Of a DNA stretch of 64,000 bases, positions 1 to 8,015 are shown piece after piece. Positions within the stretch are counted from its first letter, which is position 1. Each line of letters opens with the position of its first letter. A program made the translations under genes and the position numbers. Origin of the DNA: Rhizobium sp. TH135 (GTDB lineage: Bacteria > Pseudomonadota > Alphaproteobacteria > Rhizobiales > Rhizobiaceae); assembly GCF_002855515.1 (NCBI RefSeq), contig NZ_PKRP01000001.1:248001-312000 (forward strand), given 5' to 3'. The notes below the pieces were generated by a model. It did not search any database, was not told the DNA's origin, and saw nothing but the letters and a program-made list of their open reading frames with translations.

Positions 1-37
1 CAAGTCGATCATCGCAGAAAACCCGTTCTGAGCGATC

Positions 38-778
38 TCAGATAATCCAGCCGCTTGAGAGCGCGCTGACCCAATCCATCATGCCATGGCGGCGCGCAAG
101 CTCTGCCATGGCATGATTGTCGTAGCGCACCTGCCGGAAGCTCGGCTGCCAGCCACGCGGGCTCTTTTCGAGGATCGCATAGCTCGCAAACGGCGTGCCC
201 GCCTGGGCCTTGTGGTAGACGGGCACGTCATAATCGAAACCGGGGCAGCCAACGCTGCCTGGATTGACGATCAGTCGGCCGTCAGAAAGTTGCACGGCAC
301 GCGGAATATGGCTGTGCCCGCAGAGGATGAGCGGCGTGTCGATCCCTGCCGCCAGCGCCTCGATCTCGGCGAGCGGCTTCAGATGAAAGATACCGTCTGC
401 CGAAAGCGTCTCGGTCCAGTAGGTATTGTCGTCCTCAGGCGTCGCGTGGCAGAGGAACACCTCGTCGCCGATCCGGGCCGTTTCCGGAAGGCCGCGGATC
501 CAGTCGAGCTGGGAAGGCGACAATTGCGGATAGCTCGGCTTCTCCCAATCGCCCATATCCTCGAAAGGTCGATCAATCAGAGCCCGATCGTGATTGCCCC
601 GCACGGTCAGGGCGTCGAGCGGCATCAGCAGATCCGCCGTCAGACCCGCCTCGAGCGGCCCCGAAAAACTGTCGCCGAGATTGACGATCTGATCAATCCC
701 CTGTGCGCGGATATCGGCAATGACCGCCTCAAGCGCCAGATGGTTCCCATGGATGTCAGCAATCGCGGCAAAACGCAT
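38..778 (-). CDS. YfcE/MJ0936-type metallophosphoesterase
   Basis: The 246-residue protein carries the calcineurin-like phosphoesterase motifs in order: DxH at residues 8-10, GD at 35-36, GNHD at 61-64, an isolated His at 111 and GHSH at 154-157. These bind a two-metal centre, so phosphomono- or phosphodiesterase activity is expected; the substrate cannot be read from sequence. There is no signal peptide, so it is probably cytoplasmic. It starts 2 bases after the uraH stop on the same strand and is the last gene of the mntA-hepT-allA-uraH run. Its place in a ureide operon suggests co-expression, but a direct role in purine breakdown is not established. Confidence 0.87.
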   Translation of the reverse strand: MRFAAIADIHGNHLALEAVIADIRAQGIDQIVNLGDSFSGPLEAGLTADLLMPLDALTVRGNHDRALIDRPFEDMGDWEKPSYPQLSPSQLDWIRGLPETARIGDEVFLCHATPEDDNTYWTETLSADGIFHLKPLAEIEALAAGIDTPLILCGHSHIPRAVQLSDGRLIVNPGSVGCPGFDYDVPVYHKAQAGTPFASYAILEKSPRGWQPSFRQVRYDNHAMAELARRHGMMDWVSALSSGWII

Positions 779-780
779 GC

Positions 781-1137
781 TCAGCTTCCCCGATAAGTCG
801 AATAGCCATAGGGCGAGAGCAACAGCGGCACATGGTAATGCGCCGTGGTGTCGGAGATCCCGAAGCGGATCGGGATCACGTCGAGAAAGGGCGGCTCGGT
901 CAGCGCAAAACCCTTGGCCTTCAAATAATCGCCGGCATGGAAGAGCAGTTCATATTGCCCGACCTGAAACGTGTCGCCGATCAACATCGGCCCGCCATCG
1001 ACCCGGCCGTCATCATTGGTGAAGACGGTCTTGATCAACTCCGCCTCCTCGCCATTCATCCTCATCAGCTGGATGCGAAGCCCCTGGGCGGGCTTGCCGA
1101 GAGCGGTATCGAGGACATGGGTGGTGAGACCGGTCAT
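781..1137 (-). CDS. uraH: 5-hydroxyisourate hydrolase (transthyretin-like)
   Basis: The 118-residue protein has the usual length of the transthyretin-related hydrolases that convert 5-hydroxyisourate to OHCU, the step after urate oxidation. The family signature YRGS forms the extreme C-terminus (115-118), and the catalytic-type residues His7, Arg45 and His102 are in place. The start codon overlaps the allA stop by 4 bases, implying translational coupling. The phosphoesterase gene follows after 2 bases. It works just upstream of UraD, which is encoded nearby at 5.2-5.7 kb. No urate oxidase is seen in the window. Confidence 0.94.
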   Translation of the reverse strand: MTGLTTHVLDTALGKPAQGLRIQLMRMNGEEAELIKTVFTNDDGRVDGGPMLIGDTFQVGQYELLFHAGDYLKAKGFALTEPPFLDVIPIRFGISDTTAHYHVPLLLSPYGYSTYRGS

Positions 1138-1634
1138 AGGCTTGGCTCCCGAATCATGAAGGGGGTATCGAAGAAGAATTCCTCGAGATTGTTGCCGGGT
1201 CCGTCACGATCCACAACCAGGAAATCACTCACCTCACCGATCGCCATCAAGGGATGGTGCCACGTGTTGCGCCGATAATTCACGCCCTGATGCGGCGCGG
1301 CGAGAAACACCTGAGGTTCGCCAGGCTTGCCGTCTTCATCGGGCGAAACGGCAACCAGGAACGGCCGGCCCGACAGGGGCGAGAAACTCTGGCTGCCGAA
1401 GGGATGGCGCTCCATCATGCCGATCTCATAGGGAAAGGCGCGCGGCTGACCGCGAAAGATATTGACGATCACCCTTGCACCCTCTCCCGCAATTTCAGGC
1501 GAAAACAGCGCATGGAAACGCTCGGTCGTGCCGCCATTGATCAGCCGCATGGTGGACGGTTCGGCTCCGATGACCTCGCCAAAGGGCGCAAATGCTTGGG
1601 CCGTCAGGGGACGGATGGAGAGTTCGATGGGCAA
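1134..1634 (-). CDS. allA: ureidoglycolate lyase
   Basis: The 166-residue protein matches the AllA cupin-fold family that splits ureidoglycolate into glyoxylate and urea, the last step of the allantoate pathway. Recognisable segments are MERHPFGSQ (74-82), [12 protein letters not shown] (117-128) and VDRDG (141-145). A purine-rich stretch overlapping the hepT stop precedes the ATG. The gene lies only 5 bases after hepT and overlaps uraH by 4 bases. Together with allantoicase (alc) and allantoinase (puuE) in this window it completes conversion of allantoin to glyoxylate plus two ureas. Confidence 0.93.
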   Translation of the reverse strand: MPIELSIRPLTAQAFAPFGEVIGAEPSTMRLINGGTTERFHALFSPEIAGEGARVIVNIFRGQPRAFPYEIGMMERHPFGSQSFSPLSGRPFLVAVSPDEDGKPGEPQVFLAAPHQGVNYRRNTWHHPLMAIGEVSDFLVVDRDGPGNNLEEFFFDTPFMIREPSL

Positions 1635-1639
1635 AGGGG

Positions 1640-2005
1640 TTATTCTCCCTCGGGATAAATGTGGATTAGGGAGTCGACGATCCGAACCAGATCAAGCGCT
1701 TCATGTTTCGCAGTCTGGTACACATAATCGAGATTTATGTCGAAATACCCGTGCGCCATCCGGTTACGCATGCCACGGATCGTCACCCAATCGATTTCAG
1801 GATGCTCTGCAACGAAGTCCGGCGAAAACGCTTCGAGTTGGACAACGCTCTCGCTTGCCATCAAAAGGCTCATCCCGACGCCGCGTTGAACAAGAAGATT
1901 CGTGCGGAACTCTTGCAGACCGAGCGCGCCCAACAGCTCATGGGCATCCAAGGATGCGCTACGGATCCGTTCGAGAAGCGAGCGAATACGATGTTCACGC
2001 TTCAT
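1640..2005 (-). CDS. hepT: HepT-like HEPN RNase toxin
   Basis: The 121-residue all-helical protein carries the HEPN active-site motif R80-x4-H85-x-Y87, the RX4HXY form typical of type VII HepT toxins. In studied systems HepT cleaves RNA, and the tyrosine is the site that the MntA partner AMPylates. The start overlaps the end of the upstream mntA gene by 4 bases, the normal order for this pair. It then runs into allA with a 5-base gap, so toxin expression may be tied to the ureide operon. Activity in this strain is inferred from motifs only. Confidence 0.88.
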   Translation of the reverse strand: MKREHRIRSLLERIRSASLDAHELLGALGLQEFRTNLLVQRGVGMSLLMASESVVQLEAFSPDFVAEHPEIDWVTIRGMRNRMAHGYFDINLDYVYQTAKHEALDLVRIVDSLIHIYPEGE

Positions 2006-2316
2006 ATTGGCAGCGCTTCCGCCAGGATACGTCCCCGATGCTTCTGAGGTATCTCGCTGGTCGTCACCAGATGCACCGGCACTCCCTCTGCAAGATCTTC
2101 GAGGGCAGACTGCAACCCGCCAAGCGTCATCAGGGAAGAACCCGGAAGCGCATCGACGAGAATATCGAGATCACTGTCTGAGCGGTCTTCTCCGCGCGCA
2201 ACGGAACCGAAGACACGAGGATTCGTCGCGTTGTGACGTGCTGTCACCTCGCGGATCAAAGCTCTTTTTCGTTCCAGCACATCTGACGGTCGCATCACCG
2301 GGCTCCTTGACGACAA
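2002..2316 (-). CDS. mntA: MntA-type minimal nucleotidyltransferase antitoxin
   Basis: The 104-residue protein has the minimal nucleotidyltransferase signature GS-x10-DxD (G37-S38, D49-L50-D51), including GSVARG at 37-42. In type VII toxin-antitoxin modules this enzyme inactivates HepT by AMPylation. It directly precedes and overlaps the hepT gene. The ATG at 2316 and an internal ATG at 2295 are both possible starts; the second would remove seven residues that lie outside the conserved core. It is the first gene of the co-directional run ending in the phosphoesterase. Confidence 0.87.
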   Translation of the reverse strand: MSSRSPVMRPSDVLERKRALIREVTARHNATNPRVFGSVARGEDRSDSDLDILVDALPGSSLMTLGGLQSALEDLAEGVPVHLVTTSEIPQKHRGRILAEALPI

Positions 2317-2371
2317 TATATGTCACAGCGGCCGCAAACAAAAGACGCCCGGCTTTTGCCTAGCCCCCCAA

Positions 2372-2403
2372 ACGAAAACAGCGCCGGTGTTACCACCGGC
2401 GCT
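2372..2403 (-). terminator. rho-independent terminator of glnII
   Basis: A perfect 10-bp stem (2380-2389 with 2394-2403, loop of 4) is followed on the minus strand by a T-rich run at 2379-2373. It lies 25 bases after the glnII stop and separates glnII from mntA. Confidence 0.82.
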
Positions 2404-2428
2404 GCAATCATTGTCGCTCAACCTGAAA

Positions 2429-3469
2429 TCAGGCGGCGTTCTTGGCGTAATCGGCCGTCGGCACTTCGGCGATCGTCTTCAGGACGACGGAAGCGATCTG
2501 GTAGGGGCAGCCCTGGGAGTTCGGGCGACGATCTTCCAGGTAACCCTTGTAGCCGTTGTTGACGAAGGAGTGCGGAACGCGGATCGAGGCACCACGGTCG
2601 GCAACGCCGTAGGAGAACTTGTTCCACGGAGCCGTCTCGTGCTTGCCGGTCAGGCGCAGGTGGTTGTCCGGACCATAGACGTCGATATGCTCCTGCCAGT
2701 TCTTGGCAAAGGCGGCCATGAGGGCTTCGAAGTATTCCTTGCCGCCCACTTCACGCATGAAGGTGGTCGAGAAGTTGCAGTGCATGCCCGAGCCGTTCCA
2801 GTCGGTATCGCCGAGCGGCTTGCAGTGGAATTCGACGTCGATGCCGTACTTCTCGCAGAGGCGGAGCAGCAAGTAGCGCGCGATCCAGATCTGGTCGGCA
2901 GCCTTCTTGGAGCCCTTGCCGAACACCTGGAATTCCCACTGGCCCTTGGCCACTTCAGCATTGATGCCTTCGTGGTTGATGCCGGCTTCAAGGCAGAGGT
3001 CGAGATGCTCTTCAACGATTTCGCGGGCGATCGAGCCGACGTTCTTGTAGCCGACGCCGGTGTAGTACGGGCCCTGTGGAGCCGGGTAGCCCTGCTCCGG
3101 GAAGCCGAGCGGGCGGCCGTTTTCGTAGAAGAAGTATTCCTGTTCGAAACCGAACCAGGCGCCTTCGTCGTCGAGGATCGTGGCGCGGCTGTTCGACGGA
3201 TGCGGGGTGACGCCGTCAGGCATCATGACTTCGCACATGACGAGAGCGCCGTTGGTGCGAGCCGGGTCGGGATAAATGGCGACCGGCTTCAGCACGCAAT
3301 CCGACGAGTGCCCTTCGGCCTGCATCGTGGAGGAGCCGTCGAAGCCCCAGAGCGGCAGCTGTTCCAGGGTCGGGAAGCTGTCGAATTCCTTGATCTGCGT
3401 CTTGCCACGCAGGTTCGCTACCGGCTTGTAGCCATCGAGCCAGATATACTCGAGCTTAAACTTGGTCAT
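2429..3469 (-). CDS. glnII: glutamine synthetase, GSII (eukaryotic type)
   Basis: The 346-residue protein is a short, eukaryotic-type glutamine synthetase that makes glutamine from glutamate, ammonia and ATP. The beta-grasp segment GFDGSST, the metal and glutamate-site segment NGSGMHCN and the ATP-site segment DRGASIRVP are all present. Rhizobia carry this enzyme beside GlnA; unlike GlnA it is not adenylylated and is mainly controlled by transcription. A sigma-54-type promoter lies about 90 bases upstream and a strong terminator follows. Its position among ureide genes fits capture of the ammonia released from purine nitrogen. Confidence 0.97.
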   Translation of the reverse strand: MTKFKLEYIWLDGYKPVANLRGKTQIKEFDSFPTLEQLPLWGFDGSSTMQAEGHSSDCVLKPVAIYPDPARTNGALVMCEVMMPDGVTPHPSNSRATILDDEGAWFGFEQEYFFYENGRPLGFPEQGYPAPQGPYYTGVGYKNVGSIAREIVEEHLDLCLEAGINHEGINAEVAKGQWEFQVFGKGSKKAADQIWIARYLLLRLCEKYGIDVEFHCKPLGDTDWNGSGMHCNFSTTFMREVGGKEYFEALMAAFAKNWQEHIDVYGPDNHLRLTGKHETAPWNKFSYGVADRGASIRVPHSFVNNGYKGYLEDRRPNSQGCPYQIASVVLKTIAEVPTADYAKNAA

Positions 3470-3550
3470 GGTGCTCTCTCTTCAGTCTCGCGCCATTCAT
3501 GCGCAACAGAGGGGTGATTCTCCGGTTCGCCCGGGAGTCGGAGAAGAAAA

Positions 3551-3567
3551 AGCAGGAAGCGTGCCAG
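3551..3567 (-). promoter_or_regulatory. sigma-54 (RpoN) promoter for glnII
   Basis: Read on the minus strand, this is CTGGCACGCTTCCTGCT. It contains GG and GC separated by exactly 10 bases and matches the -24/-12 consensus TGGCAC-N5-TTGC except for one base. It lies about 82 bases upstream of the glnII start. RpoN/NtrC control of glnII is known in rhizobia, so function is likely. Confidence 0.8.
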
Positions 3568-3780
3568 TTTGCAGACGGACTACGAAAAGCGACCATTTTG
3601 TCGCAGGCGATCCGCCAAATCGCGGGCAATGCAGGCCTTTCTTTAACAGATTGAGCGCATACTCATGGAACCAGAGGCGCGTATCGGGTGTTGTCAGCCC
3701 ACCAAAGATCACGAAAGCGCTGTGATGATTTTAAATTCATCACTTTTTCTGCTTCTATATTGCCCATAAAATAGGCATAT

Positions 3781-3797
3781 TGCACTTTTCATGTGCA
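3781..3797. promoter_or_regulatory. probable NtrC-binding site between glnII and the DUF2735 gene
   Basis: The 17-bp sequence TGCAC-N7-GTGCA is a near-perfect inverted repeat matching the NtrC enhancer pattern. It lies about 215 bases upstream of the glnII sigma-54 promoter and 67 bases upstream of the DUF2735 start. It could serve both divergent genes. No clear -24/-12 element was found for the plus-strand gene. Confidence 0.6.
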
Positions 3798-3863
3798 TTT
3801 CAGTTTCAGACGTGGTAAGCAGGAACCATCGAGACAACACTCGGTGAAACGAGAGGTAGTAGC

Positions 3864-4043
3864 ATGACAACGAACATGGTTCGGGAATCGGCGAAGATCT
3901 ACGAATTCCCGGTGCGTGACCTGGCCCGGCTGAACGCCATGCGTGAGCGCCAGACGCCGAAACCCGTGATCTATGAGAGCGGTTCGGCAAGCTGGTATCA
4001 CGAGGAAGCGATCCGCGAAGCCGAACGGGCGCCGAAGCAGTAA
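3864..4043 (+). CDS. DUF2735 small protein, glnII-associated
   Basis: This 59-residue protein starts at an ATG preceded by GAGAGG. It has the SAKIYEFPV N-terminal and SWYHEEAI C-terminal motifs that I recognise from DUF2735 proteins encoded next to glnII in rhizobia. It has no signal peptide or membrane segment. Its biochemical role is unknown. The divergent arrangement with glnII and the shared NtrC-like site suggest a nitrogen-stress accessory role, which is an inference. It has its own terminator. Confidence 0.8.
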   Translation: MTTNMVRESAKIYEFPVRDLARLNAMRERQTPKPVIYESGSASWYHEEAIREAERAPKQ

Positions 4044-4055
4044 GGGCGAAAGCCG

Positions 4056-4085
4056 AAAAAAAAAGCCGCCCGCATTGCGGACGGC
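4056..4085 (-). terminator. terminator of the uraD-alc operon
   Basis: A GC-rich hairpin (4065-4085, one mismatch) is followed on the minus strand by nine consecutive T (4064-4056). It lies about 107 bases downstream of the alc stop. Confidence 0.72.
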
Positions 4086-4099
4086 GAAAAGCATGCGAC

Positions 4100-4129
4100 G
4101 AGCGGGCCTTTGCCCGCTCTTTTCGTTTT
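4100..4129 (+). terminator. rho-independent terminator of the DUF2735 gene
   Basis: An 8-bp perfect stem (GAGCGGGC at 4100-4107 with GCCCGCTC at 4112-4119) is followed by TTTTCGTTTTC on the plus strand. Confidence 0.8.
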
Positions 4130-4192
4130 CAGCGCAATTTCAGCAAAAGTGGAAACCGGTTTTGCGTCCGGAATTGCGTCACAACAAACAGC

Positions 4193-5215
4193 TCAAGCCT
4201 TGGTGCCGAACAGGCGCAGGCGCATCACGCCGCCATCCGGATGCACGCCGATCCGCACATGCGTAACCGGACCAATCTTCCGGAGCTGGTCGCCTTCATA
4301 GAAATGTTCGGCATCCATCTGCATCTTCTGCCGCGTCAGGATTGGCTGCCACTGTTCGGATGCGGCAATCTCCGCGTCGCTGAAGGTGTCGCCTGCGTCA
4401 GGCAGATAGGCGCCTAGCAGCTCGCAGGTATCCGGATAATTGCCCTTGTAGAAATGAGTATCGATCAGCACCCGGTTGATCACACCTGCATGGCCAAGCC
4501 GGATGATCGCCCAGTCATGACCGGGGCCACGTCGGCGCTTGGTTTCCCAGCCATCGCCCATATTGGTGCCACGCCCGGGCGACAGGATCTTGTCGGGATG
4601 GCCGTAATGGGCATCCGACCAGGCAAGCGACTTGGCGCCATGGAAGATATAGGCGAGATCGATTTCTTCGGCCGCGCCGACCTTCGACCAGTCGAAATGG
4701 GCAGCCCCATAGACACGCAAACGCGCCACGCCACCATCCGGATAGATGTGCAGGCGCAGATGCGTCCAGACCTTCGACGTATCGGCATTGGCGAAAAAGT
4801 GCTGCGCCGAGGCGCCAAGCGGCGACTTGGCAACCAGTTCGGTCCAGACCGTCGCCTCCGTCGGATCGCCGCTTTCGACGAAAGCCGCCTCGATCGAGCC
4901 ATGCGGCGGGTAGTTGCCGGTAAAGAAGCGCGTATCGACATCGAAGCCGAAGATGCGGCCCGGCATGGCAAGACGGATGATCGCATAGTCATGGCCCGGC
5001 ACACGCTTGCGACGGCTTTCCCAGCCATCCATGTATTTGCCGTTGTCGTCGTAGAGATCAGGATCGAAGGTCGCGGGATCATCGTTCAGCATGCGCGACA
5101 CCGGCGCGAAGAACTCGTCAGTCGAGAAGATGCCCACGGCACCAAGGCGGGCCGAGGCGAGATTGACAGCACCGGCAGCGAAATCCGGCAGAACGACGGT
5201 CGAGGTCTCAAGCAT
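4193..5215 (-). CDS. alc: allantoicase
   Basis: The 340-residue protein hydrolyses allantoate to ureidoglycolate and urea. The family's internal duplication is plain: DGWESRRKR...PGHDYAIIRL recurs as DGWETKRRR...PGHDWAIIRL, GNYPP as GNYPD, and PDGGVARLRVYG as PDGGVMRLRLFG. The ATG at 5215 is chosen because it follows the uraD stop by one base; an upstream ATG in this frame would extend it into uraD. It forms a two-gene operon with uraD, and its product feeds AllA. Confidence 0.95.
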   Translation of the reverse strand: MLETSTVVLPDFAAGAVNLASARLGAVGIFSTDEFFAPVSRMLNDDPATFDPDLYDDNGKYMDGWESRRKRVPGHDYAIIRLAMPGRIFGFDVDTRFFTGNYPPHGSIEAAFVESGDPTEATVWTELVAKSPLGASAQHFFANADTSKVWTHLRLHIYPDGGVARLRVYGAAHFDWSKVGAAEEIDLAYIFHGAKSLAWSDAHYGHPDKILSPGRGTNMGDGWETKRRRGPGHDWAIIRLGHAGVINRVLIDTHFYKGNYPDTCELLGAYLPDAGDTFSDAEIAASEQWQPILTRQKMQMDAEHFYEGDQLRKIGPVTHVRIGVHPDGGVMRLRLFGTKA

Positions 5216-5216
5216 T

Positions 5217-5714
5217 TCAGTGTGTCTCCGGAAGCAGGCTTTCGAGGCGAAGCCTGGCGATTTTTTCCACCTGCTGGCAGGCGGTGTCGAATTCCTGATC
5301 GCGGCCATTGGCGATCCGCATCTCGAAGGCGGCGAGAATGTCGTCCTTCGTCAGCCCCTTGACCGCAATGATGAAGGGAAAGCCGAACTTCTCGACATAG
5401 GCCGTATTCAGTTCGGTGAAGCGGGCGTGCTCGTCGGCACTCAGGCGATCGAGCCCGGCGCCGGCCTGCTCACGTTTGCTGTCTTCGGTCAGTTCGCCCG
5501 CAATCGCGAGCTTGCCCGCAAGATCAGGATGCGCACGCAAGACGCCCAGACGCTCATCCTGGCTTGCAGTGCGAAACATCGCCGCCATGGCATCATGTAC
5601 GTCGAGTGCTGTCAGCGGCTCCTCGATCATGCCGGCATCAAAGGCCCGTTCCGCAATGAAGGGCGAATGTTCGAACACCCCGCCGAAACGCTGAACGAAG
5701 TCCGCTCTGTCCAT
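5217..5714 (-). CDS. uraD: OHCU decarboxylase
   Basis: The 165-residue protein converts 2-oxo-4-hydroxy-4-carboxy-5-ureidoimidazoline to S-allantoin. The helical family's catalytic segment AHPDLAGKL (His62) and the conserved FGFPFI stretch are present. It is the first gene of the uraD-alc operon, with one base between the genes. It acts between UraH and PuuE, both in the window. The 230 bases upstream are shared with the divergent alcohol dehydrogenase; I found no convincing promoter there. Confidence 0.94.
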   Translation of the reverse strand: MDRADFVQRFGGVFEHSPFIAERAFDAGMIEEPLTALDVHDAMAAMFRTASQDERLGVLRAHPDLAGKLAIAGELTEDSKREQAGAGLDRLSADEHARFTELNTAYVEKFGFPFIIAVKGLTKDDILAAFEMRIANGRDQEFDTACQQVEKIARLRLESLLPETH

Positions 5715-5947
5715 GCCGTCAATCCAGTATCATGTGAGGCCGCAGCTGCGAGAGCCGCGGCAAGGAGGGGCCGCCCGCGCATGCCGCGAAGCAGTTGAAG
5801 ACAAGGATTAGCCGAGCCCCCTGGTCTTGTCGAGTTTCCGAGGACGACAGGCACTTTCAACACAAACGCCATGGTCCTTCGCTTGCAGCAGACCCGGATC
5901 GACCTATCTACAGGTCGCTTCTCCCATGACTTTTGAAAGGATACCCC

Positions 5948-6994
5948 ATGCCGATTGCCAAAGGCTATGCCGCAACGGATGCCTCCAAGCCATTGGTTCC
6001 CTTCACCTTCGAGCGTCGCGAACCGAACGCGGACGACGTGGTGATCGAGATCAAGTTCTCCGGCATCTGCCATTCCGACATCCATCAGGCCCGCAACGAA
6101 TGGGGCAACTCGACCTTCCCCATGGTCCCCGGCCACGAGATCGCCGGCATCGTGACAGCAGTCGGCTCAAGCGTTTCGAAATACAAGGTCGGCGACCGCG
6201 TCGGCGTCGGCTGCTTCGTCAATTCCTGCCTGCATTGCGAACGCGATCTCTACCGCGAACAGTATATGCCTGGTCTCGTCGGCACCTATAACTCCACGGA
6301 AGTCGACGGCGTGACCCCGACGCAGGGCGGCTATGCCAACTCCATCGTCGTCCAGGAAGATTATGTCCTCTCCATCCCGGACAACCTGCCGCTCGACAAG
6401 GCAGCGCCGCTGCTTTGCGCCGGCATCACGCTCTATTCGCCGCTCAGCCACTGGATGGCCGGCCCCGGCAAGAAGGTCGCCGTCATCGGCATGGGCGGTC
6501 TCGGCCACATGGGCGTCAAGATCGGCGCGGCCATGGGTGCCGACGTCACGGTGCTCAGCCAGAGCCTGTCGAAAAAGGAAGACGGCCTCGCCTTCGGCGC
6601 CAAGGAATATTACGCCACCTCGGATCCGGAGACCTTCAAGAAACTCGCCGGCTCCTTCGACCTGATCCTCTGCACCGTCAGCGCCGAGATCGACTGGAAC
6701 GCCTACCTGAACCTTTTGAAGGTCGACGGCACGATGGTATTGCTCGGCGTGCCGGAAAACCCGGTGCCCGTGCATGCCTTCGCGCTCATCGCCGGCCGTC
6801 GCTCGCTCGCCGGTTCAATGATCGGCTCGATCAAGGAAACCCAGGAAATGCTGGATTTCTGCGGCAAGCACGACATCACCCCGGAGATCGAGATCATCGA
6901 CATCGCCCAGGTGAACGAAGCCTATGAGCGTGTCATCAAGAGCGATGTCCGCTACCGCTTCGTCATCGATATGGCGACCCTCGACAAGGGCTGA
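5948..6994 (+). CDS. zinc-dependent NAD(P) alcohol dehydrogenase (YahK/CAD-like)
   Basis: The 348-residue medium-chain dehydrogenase has catalytic zinc ligands Cys41, His63-Glu64 and Cys157, and the Rossmann motif GMGGLG (181-186). It probably reduces aldehydes or oxidises primary alcohols; the substrate is unknown. The structural-zinc lobe shows only Cys94 and Cys97. The other two cysteines of the usual four are missing, replaced in the RDLYREQYM segment, so this zinc site is probably absent. The ATG at 5948 has AAAGGATA upstream, which is better than an in-frame TTG at 5933. It is a single gene followed by a strong hairpin. Confidence 0.9.
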   Translation: MPIAKGYAATDASKPLVPFTFERREPNADDVVIEIKFSGICHSDIHQARNEWGNSTFPMVPGHEIAGIVTAVGSSVSKYKVGDRVGVGCFVNSCLHCERDLYREQYMPGLVGTYNSTEVDGVTPTQGGYANSIVVQEDYVLSIPDNLPLDKAAPLLCAGITLYSPLSHWMAGPGKKVAVIGMGGLGHMGVKIGAAMGADVTVLSQSLSKKEDGLAFGAKEYYATSDPETFKKLAGSFDLILCTVSAEIDWNAYLNLLKVDGTMVLLGVPENPVPVHAFALIAGRRSLAGSMIGSIKETQEMLDFCGKHDITPEIEIIDIAQVNEAYERVIKSDVRYRFVIDMATLDKG

Positions 6995-7013
6995 GCTGCG
7001 AAGACGGAATGAG

Positions 7014-7043
7014 AAGGGCCCGGCATCGCTGCCGGGCCCTTTG
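7014..7043. terminator. bidirectional hairpin between the dehydrogenase and DUF1989 genes
   Basis: An 11-bp perfect GC-rich stem (7015-7025 with 7030-7040, loop TCGC) lies between two convergent genes. T-rich sequence follows on the plus strand (TTTGTCGTTTC) and CTTCTCATTCC on the minus strand. It probably terminates both transcripts. Confidence 0.68.
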
Positions 7044-7048
7044 TCGTT

Positions 7049-7906
7049 TCAGACCTGAAGCTCGTAGCCATTCCGCTCCGGAAAGGGCCAGTCCGCCAGC
7101 AATGCCATGTCCGGTCGGTAAATCTCCACCTTCAGCGGATAGCACTTGGCCACATCGCTCGAATGGCTGGTGCTGCAATCGCCACCCGGGCAGGCCGAGA
7201 GGGCGCCGAGCAGATCAATCTCCGCAAACATCTCGAGGAAATCGCCGGGACGCACCGGGCTCGCCTTCATGAAATACTGCTGCGTATCGCGGGTGAAACC
7301 GGTGCACATGAAGACGTTCAGCACGTCATGCACATGCGGCTCGACTGCCTTGATGTCGGATCCGGTATGATGGGCCAGCGCCCGGCAGAGGTTGGAATGG
7401 CAGCAATGATGGTAGTCGCCGCCTGAGAGCAAACCGTTGGTATAAGGGTCGCAGCGCGTGCCGATCACGTCATGCACGCCACCGCCGAACTCGTCGAAGC
7501 CGTACCAGCCGAGCGTATCATGGCTGATCGTTGCCATGGGGCGAAGCGACGGCAGATTGCTCCAGAGACGGTTGCCTGTGGTGACATGGGTCGCATGCAG
7601 CGCCCGCGTCTTGCCGGAGAAGAAGCGCTCGGAGAGATCGTTGGCGTTCCAGAGGTTCAGGTCGCCGACCTGCGGCCCCTCGACACTGACGATGCGGAAG
7701 AAATGCCCCTTCGGCACCTCAAACGTATTGCCCTCACGCGGCGGCACGATCACCTCGCCGACCTTTTCCATCGTTGCCCGCGCCCGATCCAGAATGCTCA
7801 TGTCAGGAGCAACAAGCGACTCGACCGGATAGCAGACGACAGGCTTCACGGCGCGGCGGGCAGCCGCATCGGCAGGAACGGGAATGTTGGCGTTGAAAGA
7901 TCGCAT
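7049..7906 (-). CDS. DUF1989 (urea carboxylase-associated) family protein
   Basis: The 285-residue protein matches the DUF1989/urea-carboxylase-associated family. Segments I recognise are GNRLWSNLP, HDTLGWYGF, NVFMCTGFT and PGDFLEMFAEIDLL, followed by a conserved CPGGDCS. Cysteine- and histidine-rich motifs suggest a metal site. In many genomes members accompany urea carboxylase or guanidine- and amide-degrading enzymes, but no urea carboxylase lies here. It is transcribed away from a LysR-type regulator 110 bases upstream, which probably controls it. The exact reaction is unknown. Confidence 0.82.
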   Translation of the reverse strand: MRSFNANIPVPADAAARRAVKPVVCYPVESLVAPDMSILDRARATMEKVGEVIVPPREGNTFEVPKGHFFRIVSVEGPQVGDLNLWNANDLSERFFSGKTRALHATHVTTGNRLWSNLPSLRPMATISHDTLGWYGFDEFGGGVHDVIGTRCDPYTNGLLSGGDYHHCCHSNLCRALAHHTGSDIKAVEPHVHDVLNVFMCTGFTRDTQQYFMKASPVRPGDFLEMFAEIDLLGALSACPGGDCSTSHSSDVAKCYPLKVEIYRPDMALLADWPFPERNGYELQV

Positions 7907-8015
7907 GGGCGGCTCCGGGGATAAAAGAGGTTTGCCGCAAGGTGCCCCACCTACCCCCTCAAGACAACCGCCCCTCTTCTTGCCCGATGGCCAAGTCTGG
8001 CTTAGTCATAGAGCA

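Noticed and set aside
4256..5308. Allantoicase starting at 5308
   Set aside because: It would overlap the uraD coding region by more than 90 bases in another frame; the ATG at 5215, one base after uraD, fits the family.
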